Assembly (NCBI GenBank): GCA_040509495.1
Contig: JBEVKW010000490.1
Coordinates: forward strand, 1-12,743
Direction of reading: 5' to 3'
Length of the DNA stretch: 12,743 nt
From: Terrimonas_A sp040509495
Lineage (GTDB): Bacteria; Bacteroidota; Bacteroidia; Chitinophagales; Chitinophagaceae
The position numbers and the translations under genes were made by a program. Of the stretch, positions 3,135-10,436 are shown one piece after another. The notes under the pieces are model-generated. The model did no database searches, was not told the DNA's origin, and saw only the letters and a list, made by a program, of their open reading frames with translations. Each line of letters begins with the position of its first letter. Positions within the stretch are counted from its first letter, which is position 1.

Positions 3135-3717
3135 GAAAGTTGCAGCCCCGGAGGGCTGGGTCGTAGTAGAGACTCCATGCCAAGAAGATCCTGATCTTTG
3201 GTTTTCTGATAATGAAGGAGTTAAAGAACAGGCTAAAAATATTTGTGTAAGTTGCCCACTCCAAAGTAAGTGTATGGCTACGGCCACTGAAAATAGGGAG
3301 AGGTATGGGATTTGGGGAGGAAAAGACTTCTCTAAGGTTAAGCTGCCAAACCTAGATCCTACCATGTGCCGCAAGGGTCTTCACAGGCTGCCCGAGGAAC
3401 GTAAGAATAATCAGTGCCCTGAATGCCGTGAGGCTACTCAAAAGGCTTACCATGCTAGGCAGTCTCGGGACCAGACACCAAGGTACCTGAGAAAACTTGA
3501 GAAGGATAGGGCTAGAGGAAACAAGAACGCTTCTAGGCACAAGAATGTTATTGGTGGAAAGTGCAAGTCCGGACACAATCTAGTTGAAGGCGCATACAAC
3601 ATCAGGGCATACGATGGTGCCATTGTGTGCAAGAAGTGCCTACATAAGTCTAAAGTCAGCGTAGTCGGGGTTGGAACTGCACGAGATCTTAATATGGGAA
3701 GTAGGAACCACGGGTGA
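3133..3717 (+). CDS. whiB: WhiB-family Fe-S transcription factor with zinc-finger C-terminal extension
   Basis: WhiB-like proteins carry a 4Fe-4S cluster and bind the primary sigma factor (region 4) to alter transcription; they are confined to actinobacteria and their phages. Residues C16, C38, C41 and C47 give the C-x21-C-x2-C-x5-C cluster, and GIWGG at 59-63 is the typical turn. Usual WhiB proteins end soon after. Here about 130 more residues follow, with two probable zinc sites: C79/H84/C95/C98, and C144/H148/C166/C169 in a CKSGH...CKKC arrangement like the N-terminal fingers of phage HNH-type proteins. A basic helix lies between them. The start is ATG 3133; no other start precedes C16 and no ribosome site is visible. 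As first gene of the rightward operon it probably regulates phage or host transcription. Its stop overlaps the next start (GTGA). Confidence 0.9.
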   Translation: MKVAAPEGWVVVETPCQEDPDLWFSDNEGVKEQAKNICVSCPLQSKCMATATENRERYGIWGGKDFSKVKLPNLDPTMCRKGLHRLPEERKNNQCPECREATQKAYHARQSRDQTPRYLRKLEKDRARGNKNASRHKNVIGGKCKSGHNLVEGAYNIRAYDGAIVCKKCLHKSKVSVVGVGTARDLNMGSRNHG

Positions 3718-4340
3718 TTGAAGTACTAGCACCAGACATTAACAGAGTAGTCGAGAATGCGCTACTCTACACTAACAAAAAGGCTATCCGACTCCAGGAA
3801 GTTTTCTTCGTGGTGAACGATGGCAAGTTCCAGGTCTTCGCGTGTGATGATTATATTGCCGTGGGGGATTGGTTCGAGATTGACTCGAAAGACTCGAAAG
3901 AGTTTGCTCTTTCTGTTGAAGATGCTGAGAAGTTTCTAGCCTTCATCAAGAAGGACAAAAAGGTAGTCCACAAGTCAACCATCAAGGTTCAGTTCTACAG
4001 CACTTACGTCAAACTTACCTCAGATGATGAGGCAGAGAAGTTCGAATACACTGAACCTAGTTATGACGCCTGGGATCTGGTCTTCCAGATGCTAGCCGAA
4101 GAGGATCAGGATCTAAAACCTGTTCTAGAGTTTGCCGTACGGCCTGACCGTTGGGCTAAGATGGCTCAGCTTAAAGCAGACAAAGAGGCTCCGCTGGTCT
4201 TCCGAGGAATTGACATTAATGGGTTCCTCCTGCTACAATTTAAGAAAGGTCTGTCTCTTATTGGTGCGGCCATGCCCATCGATATGAGCTATGTGCAGGA
4301 GGAATTTCTATGGAAGAACTCAGAAAACACCGAAGCGTAA
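3714..4340 (+). CDS. Probable sliding-clamp-like protein (DnaN-type), tentative
   Basis: A 208-residue acidic protein with alternating short strands, starting at GTG 3714 in a GTGA overlap with whiB. Features pointing to a clamp-like DNA-polymerase accessory protein are the repeated beta-rich segments, RPDRWAKMAQLKAD, and the terminal strand pattern GFLLLQFKKGLSLIGAAMPID, which resembles the last strands of beta clamps (hydrophobic strand, then LI.MPM-like end). It is shorter than host DnaN (about 370-400 aa, three domains) and would have two domains at most. Its place between the regulator and the exonuclease in a replication operon fits. I would not exclude an unrelated phage protein. Confidence 0.5.
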   Translation: MIEVLAPDINRVVENALLYTNKKAIRLQEVFFVVNDGKFQVFACDDYIAVGDWFEIDSKDSKEFALSVEDAEKFLAFIKKDKKVVHKSTIKVQFYSTYVKLTSDDEAEKFEYTEPSYDAWDLVFQMLAEEDQDLKPVLEFAVRPDRWAKMAQLKADKEAPLVFRGIDINGFLLLQFKKGLSLIGAAMPIDMSYVQEEFLWKNSENTEA

Positions 4341-5119
4341 GCCAGCTTCAGAAGTATTCGAATTGTTCGGAAGAGTATCGGCTAACTTATGTTGACAAAG
4401 TTCCGAAGGATCGGCCTGCGGCCTGGCTAGCGCAGGGTACAGCATTCCACGTGGCAGTGCAAGGTTGGGAGGAATCCGGCAGGTCACCCCTGTTTGACAT
4501 TGGTCAGGCTTTTGCGCTAAGCTACGATGGACAGATTGAAGAGTTTAAGCAGAAGCAACCAGACCTAAATAAATGGCTACGTGGTCCTAGGACCGCTACG
4601 GTAGACGATATTAGTGCGCGTAGAGCAAAAGGCATTCAACAGCTACAGAATTATGTAGACTATGCAGACTCCGATAACTTCGTGATCGCTTATATCGATG
4701 ACTACACTATGGCTATTGAGGTCGACTTTGAAATCGAGATCGGTGGAGTAGTGATCAGGGGAGCAATTGACCAAATCCTGATGCACCAGGACGGTTTTGA
4801 AGTTCGAGATCTGAAGACTGGAAACCGCGAAGCTGGAATGTTACAGCTAGCCGTATACGTTCTTGTTGTAGAGAAGATTTTTGGTTGGTACGTTAAGAAA
4901 GCGTCGTACTACTACGCCAAGGACAACAAGATTGTTACGATTTCCAGGTCAGATCTTGATCGTTACGACGAGGCTTACCTAGGCGAACTCTTCAGAACCC
5001 TGGACAGAGGAATTGACAACAAGGTCTTCCTTCCTAATCCTGGGTCTAACTGCATGTTGTGCCCCGTCAAAAAGTATTGTCGGGAAATGGGTGAAACCCC
5101 CAAGCCCTTCGAGGCTTAA
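4310..5119 (+). CDS. Cas4/RecB-family Fe-S exonuclease
   Basis: A 269-residue PD-(D/E)XK nuclease. In order: SVSQLQKYSNC with Cys19; GTAFH at 43-47; GAID (D154); DLKTG (D167, K169), the catalytic core; and Q179/Y183 in LQLAVY, the QxxxY motif of RecB nucleases. C-terminal C248, C251 and C257 with Cys19 form the 4Fe-4S site of AddB/Cas4 enzymes. All catalytic positions are present. Such enzymes resect DNA ends; in phages they serve recombination-linked replication. ATG 4310 has a strong AGGAGG 7 bases upstream and overlaps the previous gene by 31 bases. There are no cas1/cas2 genes or repeats nearby, so a CRISPR role is not suggested. Confidence 0.9.
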   Translation: MEELRKHRSVSQLQKYSNCSEEYRLTYVDKVPKDRPAAWLAQGTAFHVAVQGWEESGRSPLFDIGQAFALSYDGQIEEFKQKQPDLNKWLRGPRTATVDDISARRAKGIQQLQNYVDYADSDNFVIAYIDDYTMAIEVDFEIEIGGVVIRGAIDQILMHQDGFEVRDLKTGNREAGMLQLAVYVLVVEKIFGWYVKKASYYYAKDNKIVTISRSDLDRYDEAYLGELFRTLDRGIDNKVFLPNPGSNCMLCPVKKYCREMGETPKPFEA

Positions 5120-5142
5120 AAAATCTCAGAAAGAAGGATCGT

Positions 5143-5559
5143 ATGTCCGATTCTCCAGTAACCATGTTCATTCCGTTTGGTGAAGGATATGGTAATCCCG
5201 GTATTACTCTTCGTGCTGATTCAGCTAAGGAACTGGATGGTATCCTAAAGGAACTATCTAACCCGACTGATCCCAAGGATGCAGAAAGCGTAAGTCTTCT
5301 GGATTCTGTTCTGGATGGTGTTCTAACCGTTCAGGCTGGTGTTACTCTGAAGTTCCCGAAGAAGGTTACGGTAGCGGCTAGTGCTGAACCTGCTGTAACT
5401 CATCCTCAGGCTACTGGCGCTGCTGATGCACCAACTTGTACTCACGGAAGCATGAAGTACAAGGAAGGCACTTCCCGTAGTACCGGAAAGCAGTACAAGG
5501 GTTGGTTCTGCCCTGCTCCGCAGGGTGCTGGGCAGTGTGCCCCTCAGTTTGTAAAGTAA
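5143..5559 (+). CDS. Unknown protein with C-terminal zinc-ribbon-like motif, 138 aa
   Basis: The N-terminal half (VTMFIPFGEG...GITLRADSAKELDGIL) looks like a small alpha/beta domain. A proline/alanine linker follows (about residues 85-105). The C-terminus has CTHGSMKYKEGTSRSTGKQYKGWFCP and a last Cys near AGQCAP, a likely single-zinc or ribbon site with an aromatic GWFCP strand. Similar genes are often next to the exonuclease in actinobacteriophages, which suggests a DNA-binding accessory role, but I cannot name a function. AAGGA lies 4 bases before ATG. A strong terminator follows directly. Confidence 0.8.
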   Translation: MSDSPVTMFIPFGEGYGNPGITLRADSAKELDGILKELSNPTDPKDAESVSLLDSVLDGVLTVQAGVTLKFPKKVTVAASAEPAVTHPQATGAADAPTCTHGSMKYKEGTSRSTGKQYKGWFCPAPQGAGQCAPQFVK

Positions 5560-5564
5560 GTTAG

Positions 5565-5597
5565 GTTGGTCGGGGTCGCAAGGCCCCGGCCTTTCTT
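5565..5597 (+). terminator. Intrinsic terminator after the zinc-ribbon gene
   Basis: GGTCGGGG (5568-5575) pairs with CCCCGGCC (5584-5591), 8 bp around an 8-nt loop, followed by TTTCTT. It lies 8 bases after a stop codon and before the helicase start, so it probably divides the operon or tunes expression of the downstream genes. Confidence 0.75.
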
Positions 5598-5627
5598 AAT
5601 CTCAAGAAACATGAATAGGATTTCATT

Positions 5628-6485
5628 TTGCAGACCATCGGATTAGCCCTACGTAATACCGAAGATGTTGGTCTAGCACTTCCCAGCGTCTTCCCGACTC
5701 TAGAAAATATGGGAGCTAAGTTTAGACGTGGACAACTATCACTCATTGCTGGGGGACCTGGTACAGGCAAATCTGCTCTTGCGTCATATATTGCGGCAAA
5801 TGCCGGGTATGGTGAGTATGGAGAAACCGGAGTCCCCACTCTGTATTTCAGTGCAGACACAGATAAGCGAACTCTGGGAAACCGTATCACTGCTTCGGTT
5901 ACTCATATGACGGTTGATGAAGCTGAGGACAATCTCTTAGCTAATCATCCCGGAACTATGCAATTGCTAGACGACAACACAAGCCACATCTGGTTCAACT
6001 GGAATAATGGTCCGAACGTAGATGACATCCAGGATGAAGTCGAAGCGTTCGCTCACGTTAACGGCCAGTGGCCGCATCTAATTATTATTGACAACCTCAA
6101 GAACGTATGGGTTGAAGCATCCGGAGAAGGCGGAGAACATATCCGCTATGACAGAGTATTGGATTTCCTTCATGAACTTGCAGGGCTTACGAACGCGCAT
6201 GTCATGGTCCTTCATCATGTGGCTGGTATTTACGATAATGGTGATCAGCCCATTCCTCTTTCCGGAATTCTGGGTAAGGTTACTAAGCCTTTCCGACTGA
6301 TCATCACTCTTTATAAGCCGAACGAGAACCAGATCGCGCTGAGTATTGTGAAGAACAGCACAGGCAAGATGGACCAGTCTGGCAAGCTAGCGTGCTATCT
6401 TGGTATTGATCTTTCTCGTCAGCAGTTTATTGATACTCCACTTGAAGAACAGGCAGTAAATGCAAATGCTGGAATTCCCACTTAG
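5628..6485 (+). CDS. DnaB-like RecA-fold ATPase / helicase
   Basis: A 285-residue single RecA-type domain. Walker A is GGPGTGKS (42-49); LYFSADTDK (72-80) carries the acidic residue expected after strand 2; Walker B is LIIIDN with D155; VLHHVAG (about 194-200) is in the place of the sensor strand; and the end, ALSIVKNSTGK, is like DnaB motif H4. Replicative DnaB helicases have an additional N-terminal domain, missing here, so the protein is a stripped helicase domain or a RecA/KaiC-like loader. The start is TTG 5628, with AGGA 7 bases before; no ATG in frame precedes Walker A at a sensible distance. It lies upstream of primase, consistent with fork unwinding. Confidence 0.82.
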   Translation: MQTIGLALRNTEDVGLALPSVFPTLENMGAKFRRGQLSLIAGGPGTGKSALASYIAANAGYGEYGETGVPTLYFSADTDKRTLGNRITASVTHMTVDEAEDNLLANHPGTMQLLDDNTSHIWFNWNNGPNVDDIQDEVEAFAHVNGQWPHLIIIDNLKNVWVEASGEGGEHIRYDRVLDFLHELAGLTNAHVMVLHHVAGIYDNGDQPIPLSGILGKVTKPFRLIITLYKPNENQIALSIVKNSTGKMDQSGKLACYLGIDLSRQQFIDTPLEEQAVNANAGIPT

Positions 6486-6774
6486 CCGGGGTGACTCCCT
6501 GGTTTATGCAATGCATCTTATCTACAACTTTCTAGATACAGATGAAGTTATTGAGAATGATGTTTTCTATTTCAATCCAAATTCAGATGATGAAGATATG
6601 CCAAGCTTTTGGCTTAAGGAATTAAACATTCAGATTGCTTGGTACAGAGATAACCCGGATCGTGGCGCTTCCTCCAATGCAGTCTCTATGGCTAGCACTG
6701 CCTTCTTCATCTTAAGCAAGGTTAAGGGTGCTATTGATGGCTATGACACCGGAAGAAAAACGTCTTCGTGCTAA
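6460..6774 (+). CDS. Unknown acidic protein, 104 aa
   Basis: Overlaps the helicase gene end by 26 bases and the endonuclease VII start by 38. The conserved-looking core is LIYNFLDTDEVIENDVFYFN, then an acidic DDEDMPSFWLKELNIQIAWYRDNPDRGASSNA. The ending, KVKGAIDGYDTGRKTSSC, is soluble. No known motif. The start could be ATG 6460 (AGG 6 bases before), ATG 6466, or ATG 6509, which would remove a less conserved-looking leader. Function unknown. Confidence 0.7.
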   Translation: MQMLEFPLSRGDSLVYAMHLIYNFLDTDEVIENDVFYFNPNSDDEDMPSFWLKELNIQIAWYRDNPDRGASSNAVSMASTAFFILSKVKGAIDGYDTGRKTSSC

Positions 6775-7114
6775 GGATGCACGGCTAAGGGCCAGGTACG
6801 GCATTAGCTTAGAGCAGTTCAACTTAATCCTAGAGTCTCAGGGCAACGTGTGTGCTGTCTGTAAGGAGCCTGATAAGGTTTTCTGTGTTGACCACAACCA
6901 CAAGACGCTAAAGATTCGTGGTATTATCTGCTTGAACTGTAACCTGAGGGTTGTTGGTGGTGCCAGGGACCATGATTATAAGTTGATTAATGCTGCTGAG
7001 TATGTGACTAACCATCCAGCAGACAAGGTGTTCCCGGAAGGGTTATATCTTCTTAAAAACCCACCCAAGACTAGGAGAAAGAGACGTGCGGTTAGCCGTC
7101 GTAGGGTCAAGTAA
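6737..7114 (+). CDS. Recombination endonuclease VII family protein
   Basis: Endonuclease VII (T4 gp49 family) resolves branched DNA such as Holliday junctions before packaging. Numbered from ATG 6737 (125 aa): YGISLEQFNLILESQGNVC, zinc Cys C39/C42, the catalytic VDHNH (D52, H53, H55) and RGIICLNCN with C65/C68 and N69 match the family core in order. The tail is very basic (KTRRKRRAVSRRR). I chose ATG 6737 because AAGGG lies 8 bases upstream; a GTG at 6728 is possible. The T4 enzyme is longer, with a C-terminal dimer domain, so this is the short phage HNH-like version. Confidence 0.88.
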   Translation: MAMTPEEKRLRAKDARLRARYGISLEQFNLILESQGNVCAVCKEPDKVFCVDHNHKTLKIRGIICLNCNLRVVGGARDHDYKLINAAEYVTNHPADKVFPEGLYLLKNPPKTRRKRRAVSRRRVK

Positions 7115-7445
7115 TATCACTGACCATCAGCTTTTTATGGTTGAAACAATTGTTAAGGGTTGGATCTATCAGTACCGCCCTAGTCTGATTATCTCTGGTG
7201 GGGCTAAGGGTGTTGATAGGACCGCTGAGGTAGCAGCTAATATGATGGGTGTGCCTACGTCCATCTACCTTCCCTTAAATGCTAGATGGGAACCAGAAGG
7301 TTACAAAGATCGTAACCTAAAGATTGCAACAGAATGCACTCACCTGCTCTGTATTCGAAGTCTACAGTCAACTACCTACGGATCAGGCTGGACTGCTGAT
7401 CGCGCGGAAGAGATGGGAAAGACTGTATGGAGGGTCACAATCTAA
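7086..7445 (+). CDS. SLOG-superfamily (DUF2493-like) nucleotide-binding protein
   Basis: A 119-residue Rossmann-like protein. RLAVVGSSN (2-10) is the first strand and loop, LIISGGAKGVDRTAE (34-48) is the SGGxxGxD signature of the DprA/SLOG fold, RNLKIA (76-81) follows, and YGSGWTADRAEEMGKTVW is the last helix/strand. Members bind nucleotides or nucleotide-derived ligands; their role in phages is unknown. GTG 7086 has AGGAG 8 bases upstream, within the end of the endonuclease gene (29-base overlap). DprA itself loads RecA on single strands, but the extra DprA domains are missing, so I would not call it DprA. Confidence 0.8.
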   Translation: MRLAVVGSSNITDHQLFMVETIVKGWIYQYRPSLIISGGAKGVDRTAEVAANMMGVPTSIYLPLNARWEPEGYKDRNLKIATECTHLLCIRSLQSTTYGSGWTADRAEEMGKTVWRVTI

Positions 7446-7840
7446 CAAACGTAAGAGTGCTAGAACACTATGGCGCAGACAACCCGCCCGAGGGACCTGG
7501 CTGGAAGACTATGCTATGTCCTTTTCACGACGAGAGTCGTCCTAGTGCTCGAAGCAATGGTAAAGGTTTTATCTGTAATGGTTGTGGTGTCCGTGGTGAT
7601 GCCCTAGCCCTAATTATGCAAAGGGAAGACATTGGCTATCACGCTTCCATCGAATTCTATGAGGAAATCACTGGAGAACAGTGTAACCCATTACGAGGAA
7701 AAGCTAAACAGCGAAGAAGGCCATTTAGCGATCAACTATCTGAAACTACGAGGGATTACGAAAGAGGCAGCAGCCTATTTCAGGCTGGGTCTGGTAAAAG
7801 ATCCGCTCCCAGAAAGCGGCCACGACTTCCAGGAGGGTAG
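7427..7840 (+). CDS. DnaG-like primase, N-terminal zinc-finger part (frame 1)
   Basis: Primases synthesise RNA primers for DNA replication. This frame carries the CHC2 zinc finger: CPFHDESRPSARS with C31 and H34, FICNGCGVRGDAL with C50 and C53. An acidic EFYEEITGE segment follows and then LRGKAKQRRR. After about residue 97 the reading no longer looks like a primase, while the other frame picks up the TOPRIM part; sensible protein therefore needs a +1 (or -2) shift around 7690-7730. If not shifted, translation ends at 7840 with a basic nonsense-like tail. ATG 7427 overlaps the preceding stop by 19 bases. Confidence 0.8.
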   Translation: MEGHNLTNVRVLEHYGADNPPEGPGWKTMLCPFHDESRPSARSNGKGFICNGCGVRGDALALIMQREDIGYHASIEFYEEITGEQCNPLRGKAKQRRRPFSDQLSETTRDYERGSSLFQAGSGKRSAPRKRPRLPGG

Positions 7841-8303
7841 ACTTGCTATCCCCTACATCACCAATACTGGGATCGTGCAGATTCGTTTCAGATCTATTCC
7901 GTATGACGGCATTCCTGGCAATCCAGAGCCATCTCCCAAGATGAAGTCTGAAGCTGGTGCAGGAACTACTATGTTTAACGTCCGAGCACTTAATTCTACA
8001 GACAATCTGATTGCCATTTGTGAAGGTGAGTTTGACACTATGACTGCTCACATCGCTGGCATTCCTACCATCGGTATTCCTGGTGCTAATGCTTGGCAGA
8101 GCTTGTTTGCTCTGGGTCTAAAGTTCCGCAAGGCTATTATCCTGGCAGACAACGATGACCACGGAGAAGGTCTTAAGTTCGCTGAAAAGGTTCAGGCTGA
8201 TCTCAGGGGAGCTAGAATCATTCTCATGCCTGAGGGTCATGACGTAAATTCTTTTGTTGTTGAAAACGGTATCGACGCGTTGCGTCAGAAGGTTGGACTA
8301 TAA
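7632..8303 (+). CDS. DnaG-like primase, TOPRIM part (frame 2)
   Basis: Continues the primase: HLAINYLKLRGITKEAAAYFRLGLV, then EGRLAIPYI and VQIRFRS (RNA-polymerase-like domain), then the TOPRIM core with ICEGEFD (catalytic Glu) and IILADNDDHGEG (the DxD motif), ending GHDVNSFV. As a separate gene it would have to start at a TTG (7632) or ATG (7659), neither with a ribosome site, and it would lack the zinc finger. The frame is open upstream only to about 7614, so the shift must be between there and about 7730. The stop overlaps the next start as TAATG. Confidence 0.82.
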   Translation: MAITLPSNSMRKSLENSVTHYEEKLNSEEGHLAINYLKLRGITKEAAAYFRLGLVKDPLPESGHDFQEGRLAIPYITNTGIVQIRFRSIPYDGIPGNPEPSPKMKSEAGAGTTMFNVRALNSTDNLIAICEGEFDTMTAHIAGIPTIGIPGANAWQSLFALGLKFRKAIILADNDDHGEGLKFAEKVQADLRGARIILMPEGHDVNSFVVENGIDALRQKVGL

Positions 8304-8566
8304 TGGATAGCATGGACGATTTCATGGACGCAGAGAGCACTACGGACTTCCTTATTGATGGTGCCGCTGAGAAGGTTCAGTGGGCTCGTAAGATGGCTAA
8401 TGAGTTCCTAGAGCACGCAGCCTACCTTCGTGATCGTGCAGACGCTTACACGCATCTGGCAGGAACCATGATTGTTGAGGCTAACAACCATGCAGCAGAG
8501 ATTGCTAACCTGGTTAACGCAGAGTTCCCTACTCTAGATGATGTCCAGGAGATGCAGAGTGAGTAA
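8303..8566 (+). CDS. Unknown acidic helical protein, 87 aa
   Basis: ATG shares a base with the primase stop (TAATG). The product begins MDSMDDFMDAESTTDF and is then one long predicted helix (KVQWARKMANEFLEHAAYL through NHAAEIANLVNAEF) with heptad-like hydrophobic spacing, suggesting a coiled coil or a dimer. No catalytic residues are seen. Function unknown. Confidence 0.75.
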   Translation: MDSMDDFMDAESTTDFLIDGAAEKVQWARKMANEFLEHAAYLRDRADAYTHLAGTMIVEANNHAAEIANLVNAEFPTLDDVQEMQSE

Positions 8567-8819
8567 CTTTGATCTTCAGGTAGGTGGCAATCATTATAAG
8601 GATCTAGCAATCCAGCCCTTAGAGTTTATCGTACGCAACAACATCCCCTTCTGTGAGGGTAATGTAATTAAGTATGTTGTTCGGTGGTCAGTAAAGGGTG
8701 GCCTTCAGGATCTACAAAAGGCTAGGCACTATCTAGATCTTCTCATCGAACTTAAGGAAAAAGAAATTGAAGCTACAAAGGTACGTAATTATCCCGGACT
8801 TACAGATTCCGCATCATGA
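8559..8819 (+). CDS. DUF3310 protein (T7 gp1.7-like)
   Basis: The signature is complete: GGNHYKDLAIQPLEFI, NNIPFCEGNVIKYV, then KGGLQDLQKARHYLDLLIE. The family includes phage T7 gene 1.7, a nucleotide kinase, so a role in nucleotide supply is plausible but not proven for short forms like this one (86 aa). I chose GTG 8559 because CAGGAG lies 7 bases upstream and the motif begins 9 residues in; an upstream in-frame ATG at 8538 has no ribosome site. It overlaps the previous gene by 8 bases and the next by 53. Confidence 0.88.
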   Translation: MSNFDLQVGGNHYKDLAIQPLEFIVRNNIPFCEGNVIKYVVRWSVKGGLQDLQKARHYLDLLIELKEKEIEATKVRNYPGLTDSAS

Positions 8820-9534
8820 CAAGAAGTACGCTGAACGTCTCATGGACGTGGTTATTAACACTCAGCCTGCTGGGGTTATCTTTATTGGTGACAATGTTGA
8901 TTGCACTGCACCTGCTGTATGGAATAAGGGAACGGCAGAAGAATTTGCAGGAACTCTACAGAATGAATTCGATGTTTGGTTCGATCTCGGAACCCACCTA
9001 CGTTCTGGATATGATGGCTTTGTCGGAGTACACTTTGGCAACCATGAAAAGCGAATTACTCGCTACCTCAAAGACAAAGCGCCAGCGCTATCTTCGTTAC
9101 GGAGTCTGAGGCTTGAAAATCTCATGCGTCTTGATGAACTTGGTTTTACGGGACTTCCTGACCATTACGACATTGCTCCAGGCTGGGTCACTCACCATGG
9201 CGACTATGCCTCTCTGTCGGACATCGCTGGAAGATCAGCAAGCAATTATAGTTCCAAGATCGGCAAGTCAGTCATCATGGGTCATACCCATCGTGCCGGG
9301 ATTGTCCCGGAAAGTTACGGATACAATTCCCGATGGAAGTGGCGCTACGGCATGGAAGTCGGACATGGAATGGATACTAGAAAAGCGGGCTACACTAACG
9401 GTGTGGCAAACTGGCAGAAAGCTTTTGGCACGCTTGATGTCTGGGATAAAGGGAAGTACATCAGCCCAAGTCTGACGTTCGCTAGGCCCGATGGAACCTT
9501 CATCTACGAAGGGGTTATCTATGGCAACGTATGA
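8767..9534 (+). CDS. Calcineurin-like metallophosphoesterase
   Basis: A 255-residue protein with the five metal-site motifs in order: PDLQIPHHD (D11), GDNVD (D42, N43 region), GNHE (91-94), HHGD (143-146) and GHTHR (172-176). The usual D-x-H at the first motif is D-L-Q here, with His at 16-17, a variation found in many phage members. Substrates in this family range from nucleotides and cyclic nucleotides to nucleic acids; none can be chosen. The TTG start at 8767 has AAGGA 8 bases upstream; the first core strand begins five residues later, so no later start fits. Confidence 0.87.
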   Translation: MKLQRYVIIPDLQIPHHDKKYAERLMDVVINTQPAGVIFIGDNVDCTAPAVWNKGTAEEFAGTLQNEFDVWFDLGTHLRSGYDGFVGVHFGNHEKRITRYLKDKAPALSSLRSLRLENLMRLDELGFTGLPDHYDIAPGWVTHHGDYASLSDIAGRSASNYSSKIGKSVIMGHTHRAGIVPESYGYNSRWKWRYGMEVGHGMDTRKAGYTNGVANWQKAFGTLDVWDKGKYISPSLTFARPDGTFIYEGVIYGNV

Positions 9535-10195
9535 AGATCTGGAATCAGATATCAACCGAATCTCCAAGAAGGTAGCTAAAGACTATCCGGATATCGACTG
9601 GGAAGATGTTCGTCAGGAGCTAGCGGTATTCGTTCTGACTAATGGAAGTTCTATTAAGCTTCGAGATGAGGGAGGCAATCCTTCTAAGTTCTTAGAGCTA
9701 GTGGCACAGACGTATTGTGGGAAACAGAGAGCACAACATCTTTCCCTATCTCCGCAGTACGCTTACCGTCCATCAGATGTCAAGTTAATTTTAGAGACTG
9801 CATTTCAGCAGGACGCTATTTCAGGTGCCTATGTGCCAGACGATGCAAGGCACCCACTCTCCAATACCTTCAACATCTTTGATAACGAAGGTGCATTTAT
9901 TGTCAGGGACAGAGATCCTTTCCACGAGCCTGACGCTATGGAAGTGGCTTCTGATGTAAGGGCAGCACTCCTACGGCTAAAGATTGACGACAAGGAAGCT
10001 ATCTTCAATCGATACGCTTTAGGAATTATCCCAGACAATGCATCGTGGGAGCGCAAAAAGCTCAATAGGGCTATTAATAGGTTAACGCACACCCTTAATA
10101 CGTACCGTGGCAAGGGACCAAATGATGTACGATCACGCAGGGCAGTTTCTAATGCTGGAGCAAGGGCAAGGATTTCAGAGCAGTATGATTACTAA
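9521..10195 (+). CDS. Possible sigma-factor-like / HTH protein, 224 aa
   Basis: Starts at ATG 9521 with AAGGGG 6 bases upstream, overlapping the previous stop. DIDWEDVRQELAVFVL (around 24-39) resembles sigma70 region 2 helices (DxxDLxQE). ALLRLKIDDKEAIFNRYALGIIPDNASWERKKLNRAINRLTHTLN (about 150-195) resembles a region-4 helix-turn-helix, with an insert between. Other parts match nothing I know. A phage sigma-like factor would fit late-gene control, but the similarity is by eye only; it could be another DNA-binding protein. Confidence 0.5.
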   Translation: MATYEDLESDINRISKKVAKDYPDIDWEDVRQELAVFVLTNGSSIKLRDEGGNPSKFLELVAQTYCGKQRAQHLSLSPQYAYRPSDVKLILETAFQQDAISGAYVPDDARHPLSNTFNIFDNEGAFIVRDRDPFHEPDAMEVASDVRAALLRLKIDDKEAIFNRYALGIIPDNASWERKKLNRAINRLTHTLNTYRGKGPNDVRSRRAVSNAGARARISEQYDY

Positions 10196-10436
10196 GTTAG
10201 CTCCTATGGAGAAGCTAGCTTTGGAAGTATTTGGGTGGGGACTGCTTGCGGTCCTCGCTTTCTTCTTTCATGAAGTTGGCTTTGCAATTATCCTCTTGTC
10301 TCTACTAAACAAAGTGCTTATGTTTATGTTCGTTCATGAGAACACGGAAGGCTTTCCATATGACTCAACTACTCCCAGATATCAGCAAGATCCTATCCCT
10401 GGCATCGACGGAACCGACGTGGGGACCAAACGGTAA
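10185..10436 (+). CDS. Small two-span membrane protein, 83 aa
   Basis: Two hydrophobic segments, VFGWGLLAVLAFFF and VGFAIILLSLLNKVLMFMFV, separated by a short HE turn, then a polar tail rich in Pro and Asp. The start is uncertain: ATG 10185 overlaps the previous stop and is my choice; ATG 10152 and GTG 10107 are in frame. It overlaps the reductase by 77 bases. Holin-like shape, but without a lysis gene nearby this is only a possibility. Confidence 0.6.
   Translation: MITKLAPMEKLALEVFGWGLLAVLAFFFHEVGFAIILLSLLNKVLMFMFVHENTEGFPYDSTTPRYQQDPIPGIDGTDVGTKR

Noticed and set aside
4310..5119. CRISPR-associated Cas4
   Set aside because: There are no cas1/cas2 genes and no repeat-spacer array in the window; phage replication context fits a recombination exonuclease.
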